Assembly: GCA_030604905.1 (NCBI GenBank)
Contig: JAUVVA010000013.1
Location: 1-52,294, forward strand
Direction: 5' to 3'
Length of the DNA: 52,294 bases
Origin: Verrucomicrobiota bacterium
Lineage (GTDB): Bacteria; Verrucomicrobiota; Verrucomicrobiia; Opitutales; Opitutaceae
The notes below the pieces were generated by a model. The model ran no database searches and was not told the origin of the DNA. It was given only the letters and a program-made list of their open reading frames with translations. Position 1 is the first letter of the stretch; the number at the start of each line of letters is the position of its first letter. Shown piece by piece: positions 1-9,288 of this stretch. Made by a program: the position numbers and the translations under genes.

Positions 1-672
1 CTCGTAGAGGGCGCCGTCGATGCGGTAGCGAATCTTGAACTCGTGCTCGAAGGGCTCGAAGTGGATGTCGGAGGCCTTGTCGCGGATGGCCTGGGCGAGG
101 ACCAGGTTGACGAAGCGGATGATCGGAGCCTGGCCGGCAAGGGCCTCGATGTCGTTGGGGTCGAGGTCGTCCCCGGTGTCGGGCAATCCCTCGTCGCCGC
201 CGAGTTCGCCGAGGATCTCGTCGAGCGAGGAATCGTCCTCGCCGTAGTGGTTCTTGATCAGGGTCTCGACGCGCTCGGGGTCGGCGACCACGAGGCGGAC
301 GTCCTTGCCGAGGGCGAAGGTGAGGTCGTCGATGACTTGGGCGTTGAAGGGGTCGACCGCGAGGAGATCGATGCTCTGGCCGTCGACGCGGATGGGGATG
401 ACGCCGTAGGTGCGGGCGTGAGCGGCGGCCAGCTCGCCGACGATGTCGCCGCTGATCGAAGCCGGGAGGTTGTCGACAAACTCGAGGGCGAGCGACTCGG
501 CGACCTTGCGCAGGAAGAGGGGCTTGGGGACGAGGTTCTGGTCAACGATCAGGGCGGCGAGGGATTTGCCGGTGATCCGGTGCTCGTTTTGGAGGTCCTG
601 AAGCTGCTGCTCGCTGAGGAGCTTTTGGTCGCGGCAGAGCTCGAGGATGGCCTGGGTGTGAGCGTCGAACAT
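1..672 (-). CDS. PilB/GspE-type secretion ATPase, N-terminal part (3' end outside window)
   Basis: The reading frame opens at an ATG (complement of 670-672) and runs off the left edge without a stop, giving 224 residues. The translation begins MFDAHTQAILELCRDQ. Its first ~150 residues look like the N-terminal domain of GspE/PilB ATPases that contacts the inner-membrane platform. Around residues 183-224 comes the family signature APIIRFVNLVLAQAIRDKAS, then DIHFEPFE and a YRIDG element, all typical of type IV pilus assembly/type II secretion motors. The Walker box would lie beyond the edge. It follows pilT after a 159-bp repeat-filled gap and is the third ATPase of this family in the row. Whether it serves pilus extension or secretion cannot be told. 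Confidence 0.9.
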   Translation of the reverse strand, partial: MFDAHTQAILELCRDQKLLSEQQLQDLQNEHRITGKSLAALIVDQNLVPKPLFLRKVAESLALEFVDNLPASISGDIVGELAAAHARTYGVIPIRVDGQSIDLLAVDPFNAQVIDDLTFALGKDVRLVVADPERVETLIKNHYGEDDSSLDEILGELGGDEGLPDTGDDLDPNDIEALAGQAPIIRFVNLVLAQAIRDKASDIHFEPFEHEFKIRYRIDGALYE

Positions 673-683
673 GGGGGCTGGAA

Positions 684-821
684 ATTAGGTCGAAGGTCGA
701 AAGTCGCGGGTCGGAGGTCGGGTGAGGTCCCGCGGACGCGGGACGGCGGGTGTCGATAGTGGCGGCGAGTGGAACGAGCGGTGGCGACCTTCGACTTTGG
801 GACCTCCGACTTTGGACGGAT
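684..821. repeat. Inverted heptamer-repeat element, copy A
   Basis: Between pilT and the left-edge ATPase gene. The left arm (688-722) is five tandem 7-mers of the form GGTCGAA/GGTCGGA. The right arm (about 786-817) carries the complementary GAC-centred units at 7-8 bp spacing. The core is GC-rich and includes cgagtggaacgagcggtgg. The element ends in ggacggattg, which copy B also carries. Confidence 0.75.
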
Positions 822-831
822 TGATAGTTGC

Positions 832-1914
832 TCAGATGGCCTTCAGCACGGCGCCCATCTGGGTGAGCTTTTCGCGCATGGCGATCTGGTCCTGGGCCTT
901 TTCGAGGGCCTCGTCGGGGGTGATAAGCTGACGGTTCACCAGGCTGAGCAGGTGGGCGTCCATCGTGATCATGCCGAGGTTGCCGCCGGTCTGGATGTCG
1001 GAGGTGATGCGGAAGGTTTTGTTTTCGCGGATCATCGCCGAGATCGAGGTCGTGTTGATCATGATCTCGTAGCCGGCGATGCGGCCGCCGCCGATCTTTT
1101 TGCAGAGGACCTGGGAGATGACGGCGACCAGCGAGGAGGCGAGCTGGGTGCGGATCATCTCCTTCATGTTGGCCGGGAAGGCGTCGACGATGCGGTCGAC
1201 GGTCTTGGCGGCGGAGTTGGTGTGGAGGGTGCCGAACACCAAGTGGCCCGTTTCGGCGGCGGAGATGGCGGCCTCGATGGTCTCGAGGTCGCGCATTTCA
1301 CCGACGAGGATGATGTCGGGGTCCTGGCGGAGGGCGCGTTTGATGGCCTCGGCGAAGGAGTGCACGTCGGCGCCGATCTCGCGCTGGGTGACGATGCAGC
1401 GTTTGTGGGGGTGGTAATACTCGATCGGATCCTCGACGGTGATGATGTGGCCTTCGCGGTTCTCGTTGATGTAGTTCACCATCGAGGCGAGCGTGGTGGA
1501 CTTGCCGGAGCCGGTGGGGCCGGTGACGAGGATGAGGCCGCGGGGGCGATAAAGGAGTTCGCGCACCTTGTCGGGCAGACCGAGCTCGCGCAGTCCAAAC
1601 ATCTTGTTGGGGATCTGGCGGAGGACGATGCCGTAGTTGCCCTTGGCTTTGAGGACCGAGACGCGGAAGCGAGCCTTGTCGAGGAAGGCGAAGCCGAAGT
1701 CGGAACCGCCGTGGAGCTTCACGTGCTGTTGATGGGCGTCCGGCGTGATGGAGAGCATGAGGTGCTCGGTATCCTGCGGGGTGAGGAGGGGGCCCTCGAT
1801 GGGCACCATGCTACCGCTGATGCGGAGGGTCGGCGGTTGGCCGACTTGGCAATGAAGGTCGGAAGCGTTCTGGTCGACGACTAGGTCGAGCAGGTCGTTC
1901 ATCTCGTAACTCAT
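832..1914 (-). CDS. pilT: Type IV pilus retraction ATPase PilT
   Basis: 360 residues, the usual PilT length. A short N-terminal PAS-like half ([18 protein letters not shown]) is followed by the RecA-like motor domain. Visible motifs are Walker [10 protein letters not shown] (residues ~132-140), the Asp box ITVEDPIEY, Walker [10 protein letters not shown], an intact His box TLHTNSA and a C-terminal [12 protein letters not shown] element like the PilT AIRNLIRE motif. Family knowledge: it depolymerises type IV pili at the inner membrane, powering twitching and DNA uptake. It is placed between two PilB/GspE-type genes on the same strand, with repeat elements in both flanking gaps. PilU is the alternative name; the sequence alone cannot separate them, but PilT is more likely. 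Confidence 0.92.
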   Translation of the reverse strand: MSYEMNDLLDLVVDQNASDLHCQVGQPPTLRISGSMVPIEGPLLTPQDTEHLMLSITPDAHQQHVKLHGGSDFGFAFLDKARFRVSVLKAKGNYGIVLRQIPNKMFGLRELGLPDKVRELLYRPRGLILVTGPTGSGKSTTLASMVNYINENREGHIITVEDPIEYYHPHKRCIVTQREIGADVHSFAEAIKRALRQDPDIILVGEMRDLETIEAAISAAETGHLVFGTLHTNSAAKTVDRIVDAFPANMKEMIRTQLASSLVAVISQVLCKKIGGGRIAGYEIMINTTSISAMIRENKTFRITSDIQTGGNLGMITMDAHLLSLVNRQLITPDEALEKAQDQIAMREKLTQMGAVLKAI

Positions 1915-1936
1915 GGGGAGGGGATGTGGGAGAGGG

Positions 1937-2071
1937 GAAAGTCGAAGGTCGGAAGGTCCAAGGTCGAAGGTCGAGTGCGGCGCCGCAGGAGCGGCGCAAG
2001 GGTCGGGAAGGTGGCGAGCGGAGCGAGCGGTGGCGACCTGCGACTTGGGACCTGGGACTTCGGACGGATTG
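1937..2071. repeat. Inverted heptamer-repeat element, copy B
   Basis: Between pilB and pilT. The left array has GTC at 1941, 1948, 1956, 1963 and 1970. The right array has GAC at 2035, 2042, 2049, 2056 and 2063, i.e. exact 7-bp spacing. The GC core contains gcgagcggagcgagcggtgg. The right flank, gtggcgacct...ggacggattg, closely matches copy A, so this is a dispersed element rather than chance simple sequence. Confidence 0.75.
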
Positions 2072-2078
2072 TGGAGGG

Positions 2079-3803
2079 TCAGGCGGCGTCGCCGACGGTG
2101 ATGGAGACGACCTCCTCGATGGTGGTCATGCCGGTGAGGACCTTGCGGAGGCCGTCTTCGCGCATGGTGCGCATGCCGAGGGTGCGGGCCTTGTCGCGTA
2201 GGCGGGAGGTGCCGGAGTTCTCGTAGATCATGCGCTGGAGCTCGTCGTTGACGACGAAGATCTCGAAGATGCCGGCGCGGCCGCGATAGCCGGAGCCGTG
2301 GCAGTTTTCGCAGCCGGCTCCCTTGGCGAAGGTGGCGTTGGCGGCCTGCTGGGCGGTGATGTTGAGCGAGCGCAGTTCACGCGGGTCGGGCGTGTAGGGG
2401 TGCTTGCACTTCTTGCAGATCTTGCGGACGAGGCGCTGGGCCATGATGGCGCGCAGCGAGGTCGACACGAGGAAGGGCTTCACGCCGATGTCGATCATGC
2501 GCGTCACGGCGCCGGGGGCGTCGTTGGGGAGCAGGGTGGAGAACACCATGTGACCGGTGAGGGAGGCGTTGATGGCGATCTCGGCCGTCTCCAAGTCACG
2601 AATCTCGCCCACCATGATGATGTTGGGCGCCTGGCGGAGCATGGAGCGGAGGGCGTTGGCGAAGGTCATGCCCACCTCGGTGCGCACGGGCACCTGATTG
2701 ATGCCGGAGAGCTGATACTCCACCGGGTCCTCGACCGTGATGAGTTTGCGGTCGGGCTTGTTGATGAAGTGGAGGCAGGAGTAGAGCGTGGTCGTCTTGC
2801 CCGAGCCGGTGGGACCGGTGACGAGGAAGAGGCCGTCGGGCATCGTGATGATGCGCTCCATCGTCGACTGGTCGTCGCTCAAGAAGCCGAGCTCGGGGAG
2901 GCCGAGCTGGAGGCCCTCCTTGTCGAGAATACGCATGACGATGGACTCGCCGTGCGCGGTGGGGAGGGAGGAGACGCGAAGGTCGATGGGCTTGCTGCCC
3001 ACGGTCACCTGGATGCGGCCGTCCTGCGGGATGCGCTTCTCCGCGATGGAGATGTTGGCCATGATCTTCAGGCGGGAGATGATGGCGAGCTGGAGGCGCT
3101 TGGGCGGGTTGTCCACCTCGACGAGCACGCCGTCGATGCGGTAGCGCACGCGGAAGCGTTTCTCGAGGGGTTCGAGATGGATGTCCGAGGCGCGGCGGGC
3201 GATGGCCTCGAGAATGACCTGGTAAACGAGTTTGATGATGGGCGCGTCGTCGGTGTCGCCCTCGGCGCCGCCGATCACGGGGGCGCCCTCCACGACCTGG
3301 GCCTCCTCGCCGGTGGAGATGTCGCTGAGGAGCTTTTCCATCGACTCCTCGTCCTTGCCGTAGAAGCGGTCGATGTGGGCGCGGATCTCGTCGGCGGGGG
3401 CGACGACGGGCTCCACGTTCATCTTCAGGAAGTGGCTGATGCTGTCGATCGCATCGACATCGAGCGGGTCGCTGATCGCGACGCGCAAGGTGTTGCCCTC
3501 TCGGGAGACTGGGAAGGCGGTGTGCTTGGCGGCGAGGCTGCGGGGCAGCAGGGCCATCAGCTCGGTGGTCGCCCGGACGTTGACCATCTCGATCATGGGC
3601 ATGCCAAACTCGTCGGCGAGGAGTTTGGCGGCCTGCTTGGTCGAGAAGCCGTGCTCGGCGACCAAGATGTCGAGGAGGCGGGGCGGGGCGACGGTGAGGT
3701 CGGTGTGGGAGGCCACCACGGCGCGGGCGGCGTCGACTTGCTCGGGGGTGAGGACACCCTTGTCGAGGGCGAGTTGGATGACGAAATCGTCGGCGGAGGT
3801 CAC
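2079..3803 (-). CDS. pilB: PilB/GspE-family assembly ATPase with altered His box
   Basis: 574 residues, normal for PilB/GspE. The N-terminal domain spans ~1-150, followed by the [20 protein letters not shown] signature (~204-223). Walker A is [10 protein letters not shown] (~330), the Asp box [10 protein letters not shown] and Walker [11 protein letters not shown] zinc-binding CxxC pair is present (Cys463/466 and Cys498/501, with [13 protein letters not shown]). The region that is normally STLHTNDA reads [11 protein letters not shown] (~422-432), so the conserved His-Thr pair is Leu-Pro. The gene lies downstream of rho in an apparent minus-strand run and before pilT. Family role: hydrolyses ATP to build pili or a type II pseudopilus. 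With two PilB/GspE-like genes here, which is the pilus motor is uncertain. Confidence 0.88.
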   Translation of the reverse strand: MTSADDFVIQLALDKGVLTPEQVDAARAVVASHTDLTVAPPRLLDILVAEHGFSTKQAAKLLADEFGMPMIEMVNVRATTELMALLPRSLAAKHTAFPVSREGNTLRVAISDPLDVDAIDSISHFLKMNVEPVVAPADEIRAHIDRFYGKDEESMEKLLSDISTGEEAQVVEGAPVIGGAEGDTDDAPIIKLVYQVILEAIARRASDIHLEPLEKRFRVRYRIDGVLVEVDNPPKRLQLAIISRLKIMANISIAEKRIPQDGRIQVTVGSKPIDLRVSSLPTAHGESIVMRILDKEGLQLGLPELGFLSDDQSTMERIITMPDGLFLVTGPTGSGKTTTLYSCLHFINKPDRKLITVEDPVEYQLSGINQVPVRTEVGMTFANALRSMLRQAPNIIMVGEIRDLETAEIAINASLTGHMVFSTLLPNDAPGAVTRMIDIGVKPFLVSTSLRAIMAQRLVRKICKKCKHPYTPDPRELRSLNITAQQAANATFAKGAGCENCHGSGYRGRAGIFEIFVVNDELQRMIYENSGTSRLRDKARTLGMRTMREDGLRKVLTGMTTIEEVVSITVGDAA

Positions 3804-3875
3804 GTGGGGATGGCGAGGGGAGGCCGGAGTCCGCGCGGGGGGGCCGCGCGGGCGTGGAGTTTTCAGGACGCGGCT

Positions 3876-6020
3876 TTAGCGGTTTAGACTCAACAAAAAT
3901 TCCGTGTTGGTGCGGGTTTTCTTCAAGCGCTGGATGAACATATCCATCGCTTCCACGGGGGGAATTCCCTGCATGGCCCTCCGGAGTCCGTAGACGCGGA
4001 GCATCTCGTCGGGGTGATAGATAAGCTCCTCCTTGCGGGTGCCGGAACGGTCGATGTTGATCGCCGGGAAGATACGTTTGTCGGAGAGGCCGCGGTCGAG
4101 GTGGAGCTCCATGTTGCCGGTGCCCTTGAACTCCTCGAAGATGACCTCGTCCATGCGGGAGTTGGTGTCGATGAGCGCGGTGGCGAGGATGGTGAGGGAG
4201 CCGCCGCCCTCGATGTTGCGGGCGGAGCCGAAAAAGCGCTTGGGGCGCTGGAGGGCGTTGGACTCGATGCCGCCCGACATGGTTTTGCCGCCGTTGCCGG
4301 CGAGCGCGTTGTAGGCGCGGGCGAGGCGGGTGATGGAGTCGAGGAGGATGACGACGTGTTTACCGGTCTCGACCAAACGGCGGGCGCGCTCGATCACCAT
4401 CTCGGCGGCGTGCACGTGGCTCTCGGGCGACTCGTCGAAGGTGGAGGAAACCACCTCGCCCTTGGTGTGGCGCTTGAAGTCGGTGACCTCCTCGGGACGC
4501 TCGTCGATGAGGAGGAGGATGAGCGTGGCATCGGGGTAGTTTTTGGAGACCGAGTTGGCGATGTTTTGCAGCAGGACGGTCTTGCCGGTGCGGGGCGGGG
4601 CGACGATGAGGCCGCGCTGACCGAAGCCGATGGGCGTGAGGAGGTCCACCGCTCGCATCGAGATGTCTTTGTGGATCTCGGGCGCCTCCACGAGGATGCG
4701 GGCCGTCGGGTAGTAGGGGGTGAGCTCCTCGAAGACGGTGACGTTGCGGGCTTCTTCCGGGGTCGTGCCCATCACCGAAAGGATGCGCACGGCCGAGGGG
4801 CAGCGCTCTCCGGGCTTGGGCGCCTGGGCGAGGATGTCGAGCGCCTGGCCGCGACGCAGGCCGTGGCGCTTCACGAGCGAGGCGGGCACGTAAGTGCTCT
4901 CCGGATACAGGCGGTAGCTGTTGACCCGGTGGGTGATGAAGCCGTGTCCGGCGTCGGTGAGGTCGAGCACGCCGGTCTCGCGCAGGGCGCGGTTGCCGCG
5001 GACGGCCCAGGCGAAGAGCTGCTCCACCAGGGCGCGGCGCGGGGGCATGCCGGTCACGGTCTCCCCGAGGGCGCGGAGGCGCTGGGCGAGGTCGCCGGGG
5101 GCGGCGGCGTGGACGGCCGTGAGGTCGAGGGGCTCGGCGTCCTTCGCGAGTTCGTCGGCGAGCGCGTCGAGCGCGGTGGGATCGGCGAGGCGCTCGTCGG
5201 AAGGGAGCGCGCCGAGCTGGGGCTGGAGCGAGGGGGGCGGAGGCTGGGCGGGGTTGCGCTCGCGCTCGGGGCGCTCGGGGCGGCCACCACCGGGACCGCC
5301 CGGGCCGCCGCCGCCGCCACCCGCCGCGGCGGCCTGGCGCTCGAGCCACTTCTGGCGTTTCTTCTCTTTTTTGCGCTCCCACCAGGATTTCTTGTCCTCG
5401 CGTTTGAAATTGCCGGGGCCGCCGCCGGGCTGGTCGGAGTGGGCGGACGCGCCGGCGGGAGGCGGACCGCCCGCGGACGCGTTGCCCTCCTCCCCCGCGC
5501 CAGTCGAATCGGCGCTCGAAGCCCCCTCGATCGGGCCGGCATCCGTCGCGGCGTCGCGGGCACGTCCGGCGGGAACAAAAACGGGACGCTCATCACCAGC
5601 CGAAGAGGGGGACGACGAATCGGAATCAGCGTCGGAGTCGGGAGAAAAGGAGTAGATCGCGCGCCCCTCTTGGTTGGCCGAAGCAGGCGGCAGATCGTCG
5701 GCCGAAATCGCGTCGGCGGAGGATTCGCGGAAGAGATCCGACGCATCCGCACCGGACTCGGCGGAGACGGCAGCGGGGGCGTCGCCAGCCTCGGCACCGG
5801 AAGACCTGCCCCGGCGCGTGCGCACGCGCTTGGGCCGGGCGCCCGCCGGGGCATCGGCGGGCGCCTCGGCCACGGGGGCCTCGGCACCAGGCTCGGCCGG
5901 CGCGGGCACGACCGCCTCGGGCGCATCGGCCTCGGCGGCGCGGGCGCGAGTGCGCTTGGCGGGGGCCTTGCGGGTTTTCTTGGCGGGCACGGTGTCCGCG
6001 GAGAGATCCAGTTCGTCCAT
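3876..6020 (-). CDS. rho: Transcription termination factor Rho with long N-terminal extension
   Basis: 714 residues against about 420 for E. coli Rho. The C-terminal ~370 residues are clearly Rho: RNA-binding fold (GHGFITHRVNSYRLYPESTY), Walker A VAPPRTGKT (~473-481), Walker B HVVILLDSITRLARAYN, the Q-loop-like GGKTMSGGIESNALQ and the R-loop region GTGNMELHLDR. The N-terminal ~330 residues are low complexity: Ala/Pro/Glu-rich, then a basic stretch KKSWWERKKEKKRQKW, then Gly-rich runs and a Pro-rich tract. Such a segment is probably disordered and may bind RNA or partners (inference). It starts at ATG 6020 with no Shine-Dalgarno. coaE precedes it and pilB follows 72 bp later. Confidence 0.97.
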   Translation of the reverse strand: MDELDLSADTVPAKKTRKAPAKRTRARAAEADAPEAVVPAPAEPGAEAPVAEAPADAPAGARPKRVRTRRGRSSGAEAGDAPAAVSAESGADASDLFRESSADAISADDLPPASANQEGRAIYSFSPDSDADSDSSSPSSAGDERPVFVPAGRARDAATDAGPIEGASSADSTGAGEEGNASAGGPPPAGASAHSDQPGGGPGNFKREDKKSWWERKKEKKRQKWLERQAAAAGGGGGGPGGPGGGRPERPERERNPAQPPPPSLQPQLGALPSDERLADPTALDALADELAKDAEPLDLTAVHAAAPGDLAQRLRALGETVTGMPPRRALVEQLFAWAVRGNRALRETGVLDLTDAGHGFITHRVNSYRLYPESTYVPASLVKRHGLRRGQALDILAQAPKPGERCPSAVRILSVMGTTPEEARNVTVFEELTPYYPTARILVEAPEIHKDISMRAVDLLTPIGFGQRGLIVAPPRTGKTVLLQNIANSVSKNYPDATLILLLIDERPEEVTDFKRHTKGEVVSSTFDESPESHVHAAEMVIERARRLVETGKHVVILLDSITRLARAYNALAGNGGKTMSGGIESNALQRPKRFFGSARNIEGGGSLTILATALIDTNSRMDEVIFEEFKGTGNMELHLDRGLSDKRIFPAINIDRSGTRKEELIYHPDEMLRVYGLRRAMQGIPPVEAMDMFIQRLKKTRTNTEFLLSLNR

Positions 6021-6148
6021 GAGAAGAGAGTGTTGGTTAAAAGAGGGGATGCAGCCGGGCGAAACGCGCGAGCGGCGGGGCGAGGCGGGGCGGACTCGGG
6101 AGCGCGATGAACGCGGGGCCTCAAGCCACGGAGCCTGCCGTGCGGACG

Positions 6149-6751
6149 TCAGTCCGCGGCTCGGAGCTGGGCGGCCAAGGTTTCGACTTGGGCGCTAAGA
6201 AAGTCGCGGGAACCGTCGTTCCAGAGCACGGCGTGGGCGGATAGGAGTTTGGTGGCCAAGGGGAATTGGGAGGCGATGCGCTGGCAGGCCTGCGCTTGTG
6301 TCATACCTCGCGCGACGGCCCGGGCCAGTTGAACGGAGGGATTCGCGCCCACGCAGACGATGAAATCAAACCCTTTTTCGAGGCGTGCCTCGAAGAGCAA
6401 AGGGACCTCGATGACCCACTCGGCCCCGGGATCGGCCGCCACCCGCCCGCGCCAGAGGGCCCCTACCCGAGGGTGCACCACGCCTTCCCACCAGCGGCGT
6501 TCGGTGGCGTCGGCGAAGACGATTTGCGCCAGCTTCGCGCGATCCAGACGCGCGGCGGGCCCGGCGTCGGCGGGATCGAGCAAGACCTCTCGCCCCCAAC
6601 GCTCCACCGCGCACTCCACCACCTCCGGGGCGGGTAGCACCTCCTCGCGAACGATCCGATCCGTATCCTGAACACGGAAACCAAGCGCCGCGAAATCCGC
6701 GGCGGCGGCGGATTTCCCGCAACCGATCCCACCTGTAAGCCCGATCAACAT
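6149..6751 (-). CDS. coaE: Dephospho-CoA kinase
   Basis: 200 residues, normal for CoaE. The P-loop GLTGGIGCGKS lies at residues 4-14, followed by DTDRIVREEVL (substrate-binding Asp region) and a lid-like segment with VIEVPLLFEARLEKGFDFIV. It phosphorylates the 3'-OH of dephospho-CoA in the last step of CoA synthesis. It heads the minus-strand run coaE-rho-pilB-pilT and is divergent from the HD gene across a 63-bp gap. Confidence 0.95.
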   Translation of the reverse strand: MLIGLTGGIGCGKSAAAADFAALGFRVQDTDRIVREEVLPAPEVVECAVERWGREVLLDPADAGPAARLDRAKLAQIVFADATERRWWEGVVHPRVGALWRGRVAADPGAEWVIEVPLLFEARLEKGFDFIVCVGANPSVQLARAVARGMTQAQACQRIASQFPLATKLLSAHAVLWNDGSRDFLSAQVETLAAQLRAAD

Positions 6752-6814
6752 TGGCGCGAAAAGCCGCCGGAGATTGGGCTTGCCGCTGCCTCACGCAAAT
6801 CATTACGCCGGTGC

Positions 6815-7678
6815 ATGGTGCAATCCCTGACACCTTTTCATCACCTCGGTCGGGCGGACGCCTCTCCGCTGGAAGGAGTTAAGGGATTGGAGTCGGTTCT
6901 TGGCGCCGCGCGACGGGTCGGCTTTGAGCCGCTCTTGGCGGAGGAACTGATCGAGACAGTCGGAAGTCTCTTTGCCGGACGGCTTTGGAACTACCTCCCT
7001 ATCGATCTGCGCTATCACGATCTCGCGCATACCGCCCAAGCCAGCCGCTGCTATGTCGCCCAAGTGGAGGGTTATTTGCGCGCCGAGGGGCTTTCCTCTC
7101 CTCCTCGGGAACTCGCGCTCGGTCTCGCTGCGATCCTCTTTCACGACACCGGTTTTCTGAAAGCCCGGGGCGATGATCACGGCACCGGGGCCAAATACAC
7201 GCACTCCCACGTCCTGCGCAGCTCCGCGCTGGCGGCCTCCCTCCTGCCGCCACTCGGTTTCACGCGCGAGGAGATCGAGGACACGGTCACCATGATTTCC
7301 TGCACCGGACTGGGCGGCAACCCGCGCACCGCTCGCTTTCGCAACGAGACCGCTCGCCTCGCCGCCTGCATGGTGGCGACGGCGGATTTCGTCGGACAGA
7401 TGGCCGCCCCGGACTACGTCGAAAAACTGCCCCTTCTCTTCGCCGAATTCGAAGAGGCGGACGACTTCAGCGGGGTGCCGCGAGCGAAGCGCATGTTTCC
7501 CTCGGCGGAGCGACTGGTGGCCGGCACCACCGCATTTTGGCAGGACTTTGTGCGCCCCCGCCTCGAGAACGAGTTTGGCGGCGTCTACCGCCACCTCGCC
7601 CTGCCCCCGCCGGCCCGCCGCAACCTTTACCTCGAAGCGATCGAGCGAAATGTCGCCCGCTGCGCCGCCGGCGCCTGA
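6815..7678 (+). CDS. HD-domain metal-dependent hydrolase-like protein
   Basis: 287 residues. HD phosphohydrolase landmarks are YHDLAHT (His68-Asp69, His72) and, 38 residues later, ILFHDTGF (His110-Asp111), followed by HSHVLRSS and a [12 protein letters not shown] segment that fits the final HD Asp. Substrate unknown; HD families cleave nucleotides, ppGpp or cyclic dinucleotides. No signal peptide. The ATG at 6815 gives the complete helical N-terminus. It ends 23 bp before comM, on the same strand. Confidence 0.8.
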   Translation: MVQSLTPFHHLGRADASPLEGVKGLESVLGAARRVGFEPLLAEELIETVGSLFAGRLWNYLPIDLRYHDLAHTAQASRCYVAQVEGYLRAEGLSSPPRELALGLAAILFHDTGFLKARGDDHGTGAKYTHSHVLRSSALAASLLPPLGFTREEIEDTVTMISCTGLGGNPRTARFRNETARLAACMVATADFVGQMAAPDYVEKLPLLFAEFEEADDFSGVPRAKRMFPSAERLVAGTTAFWQDFVRPRLENEFGGVYRHLALPPPARRNLYLEAIERNVARCAAGA

Positions 7679-7701
7679 GCGCCCCACCCGCCCGGATCCG
7701 C

Positions 7702-9240
7702 ATGCTCGCGACCCTGCTCTCCGCCGCGCTTCAAGGCATCGAGGCCATGCCCGTGCACGTGGAGGTCAACCACGGCGAATCCGGAGATTTTAAACTGATC
7801 CTCGTCGGCCTGCCCGACGCCGCGGTGAAAGAATCGGACGACCGCGTCTTCTCCGCCATCGCCAACTCCGGCTACGGCGGCATCCGCGCCCGCACCACCA
7901 TCAACCTCGCTCCGGGCGATCTGCGCAAGGAGGGCCCCTGCTACGACCTCCCCATCGCGCTCGGCATCCTCGTGGCGACCGGGCAGGTGACCGCGCCCGC
8001 GCTCGGCGACTACCTGATCGCCGGCGAGCTCGCGCTCTCCGGCGCCACCCGCCCCGTGCGTGGCGCCCTCGCCTTCGCCCGCCTCGCCCGCTCGCTGGGT
8101 TGCCGAGGCCTGCTCCTGCCCGCCGCCAGCGCGGCCGAGGCGGCGCTGGTCGAAGGCGTATCGGTTTATCCGATACAATCGCTCGACCAGGCGGCCCGCT
8201 TCCTCGCCGGCGAGGCCGACATCGCCCCGCTCCCCCACGCCGAGGCTGTCTCCGCCTGCCGCGCCGCCCCCGAGCCCGGCGGCGACTTCTCGGACGTGAA
8301 GGGGCAGCACTCGCTGCGCCGCGCGGTCGAGGTCGCGGTGGCGGGCAACCACAACCTCATCATGATCGGGCCGCCCGGGTCCGGAAAATCGATGGTCGCC
8401 AAGCGCGTGCCCTCGATCATGCCCGCGCCCACGCTCGACGAGTCGCTGGAGATCCTCGCCATCCACTCCGCCGCCGGGCAGACCCTCGGCGAGGCGCGCC
8501 ACCTCGGCCGCCGCCCCGTCCGTTCGCCCCACCACACCATCTCCGACGTCGGTCTGATCGGCGGAGGCACGGTCCCCGGGCCCGGAGAAATCTCGCTCGC
8601 CCACCACGGCGTGCTGTTTCTCGACGAGCTGCCGGAGTTCAAACGCTCCGCGCTCGAGGTCCTTCGCCAGCCCCTCGAGGACCTGTCCGTCACCGTCTCG
8701 CGCGCCGCCGGCAAAACCACCTTCCCCTGCGGCTTCATGCTCGTGGCGGCCATGAACCCCTGCCCCTGCGGCTACCTCGGCGACTCGAAGCACGAGTGCC
8801 GTTGCTCGCCCTCGCAGATCCAGCGCTACCGCGCGCGTGTGAGCGGCCCCCTGCTCGACCGCATCGACATCCACATCGAGGCGCCGGCCGTATCCATCAG
8901 CGAACTACGCTCCACCGCCCCCGGCGAGCCCTCTGCCGCCATCGCCGCCCGCGTGCAGGCCGCCCGCGACCGCCAGCTCGCCCGCTTCAAGGGCACCTCG
9001 GTCACGAGCAACGCCCGCATGAGCCACGCGCAGATCCGCGCGCACATCCCGCTCGACTCCACGCTCGGCGACCTGCTCCAGCAGGCGATGGAGCAGCTCT
9101 CGCTCTCCGCACGTGCCTACGACCGCATCCTCAAGGTCGCCCGCACCATCGCCGACCTCGCCGGCAGCGAGCGCGTCGAGGCCCCGCACCTCCTCGAGGC
9201 CATCCAATACCGCTCGCTCGACCGCAAGGTCTTCTACTGA
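7702..9240 (+). CDS. comM: ComM/YifB family Mg-chelatase-like AAA+ ATPase
   Basis: 512 residues from ATG 7702, a start chosen because [20 protein letters not shown] aligns with the family N-terminus; the frame is open further upstream but overlaps the HD gene. The N-terminal ChlI-like S5 fold includes [15 protein letters not shown]. Walker A is GPPGSGKS (~223-230), Walker [12 protein letters not shown], and a Cys cluster [17 protein letters not shown] precedes the arginine-finger region [17 protein letters not shown]. Family knowledge: ComM is a hexameric helicase promoting branch migration during natural transformation, which fits the nearby pil genes. An exact 19-bp GTATC...GATAC palindrome lies inside at 8158. 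Confidence 0.93.
   Translation: MLATLLSAALQGIEAMPVHVEVNHGESGDFKLILVGLPDAAVKESDDRVFSAIANSGYGGIRARTTINLAPGDLRKEGPCYDLPIALGILVATGQVTAPALGDYLIAGELALSGATRPVRGALAFARLARSLGCRGLLLPAASAAEAALVEGVSVYPIQSLDQAARFLAGEADIAPLPHAEAVSACRAAPEPGGDFSDVKGQHSLRRAVEVAVAGNHNLIMIGPPGSGKSMVAKRVPSIMPAPTLDESLEILAIHSAAGQTLGEARHLGRRPVRSPHHTISDVGLIGGGTVPGPGEISLAHHGVLFLDELPEFKRSALEVLRQPLEDLSVTVSRAAGKTTFPCGFMLVAAMNPCPCGYLGDSKHECRCSPSQIQRYRARVSGPLLDRIDIHIEAPAVSISELRSTAPGEPSAAIAARVQAARDRQLARFKGTSVTSNARMSHAQIRAHIPLDSTLGDLLQQAMEQLSLSARAYDRILKVARTIADLAGSERVEAPHLLEAIQYRSLDRKVFY
8158..8176. repeat. 19-bp GTATC-N9-GATAC palindrome (exact)
   Basis: GTATCGG-TTTAT-CCGATAC, with 7-bp perfect arms, lies inside comM and forces the rare codons GTA and ATA. 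See the finding on this recurrent word. Confidence 0.5.
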
Positions 9241-9288
9241 ACGGATTCCCGCTCGACAGCCGCCGCATGGCTTCGCCTCGTTTTGCAC

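Noticed and set aside
2298-3887. Long plus-strand open frame (529 codons) opposite pilB
   Set aside because: Antisense to a gene with complete family motifs; the translation is Gly/Val/Asp/His-biased, the usual mirror of a GC-rich gene.
4014-6110. Plus-strand open frame (698 codons) opposite rho
   Set aside because: Mirror frame of rho with no recognisable domain.
6752-6814. Promoter between coaE and the HD gene
   Set aside because: A TTGCCG is present but no acceptable -10 at the right distance.
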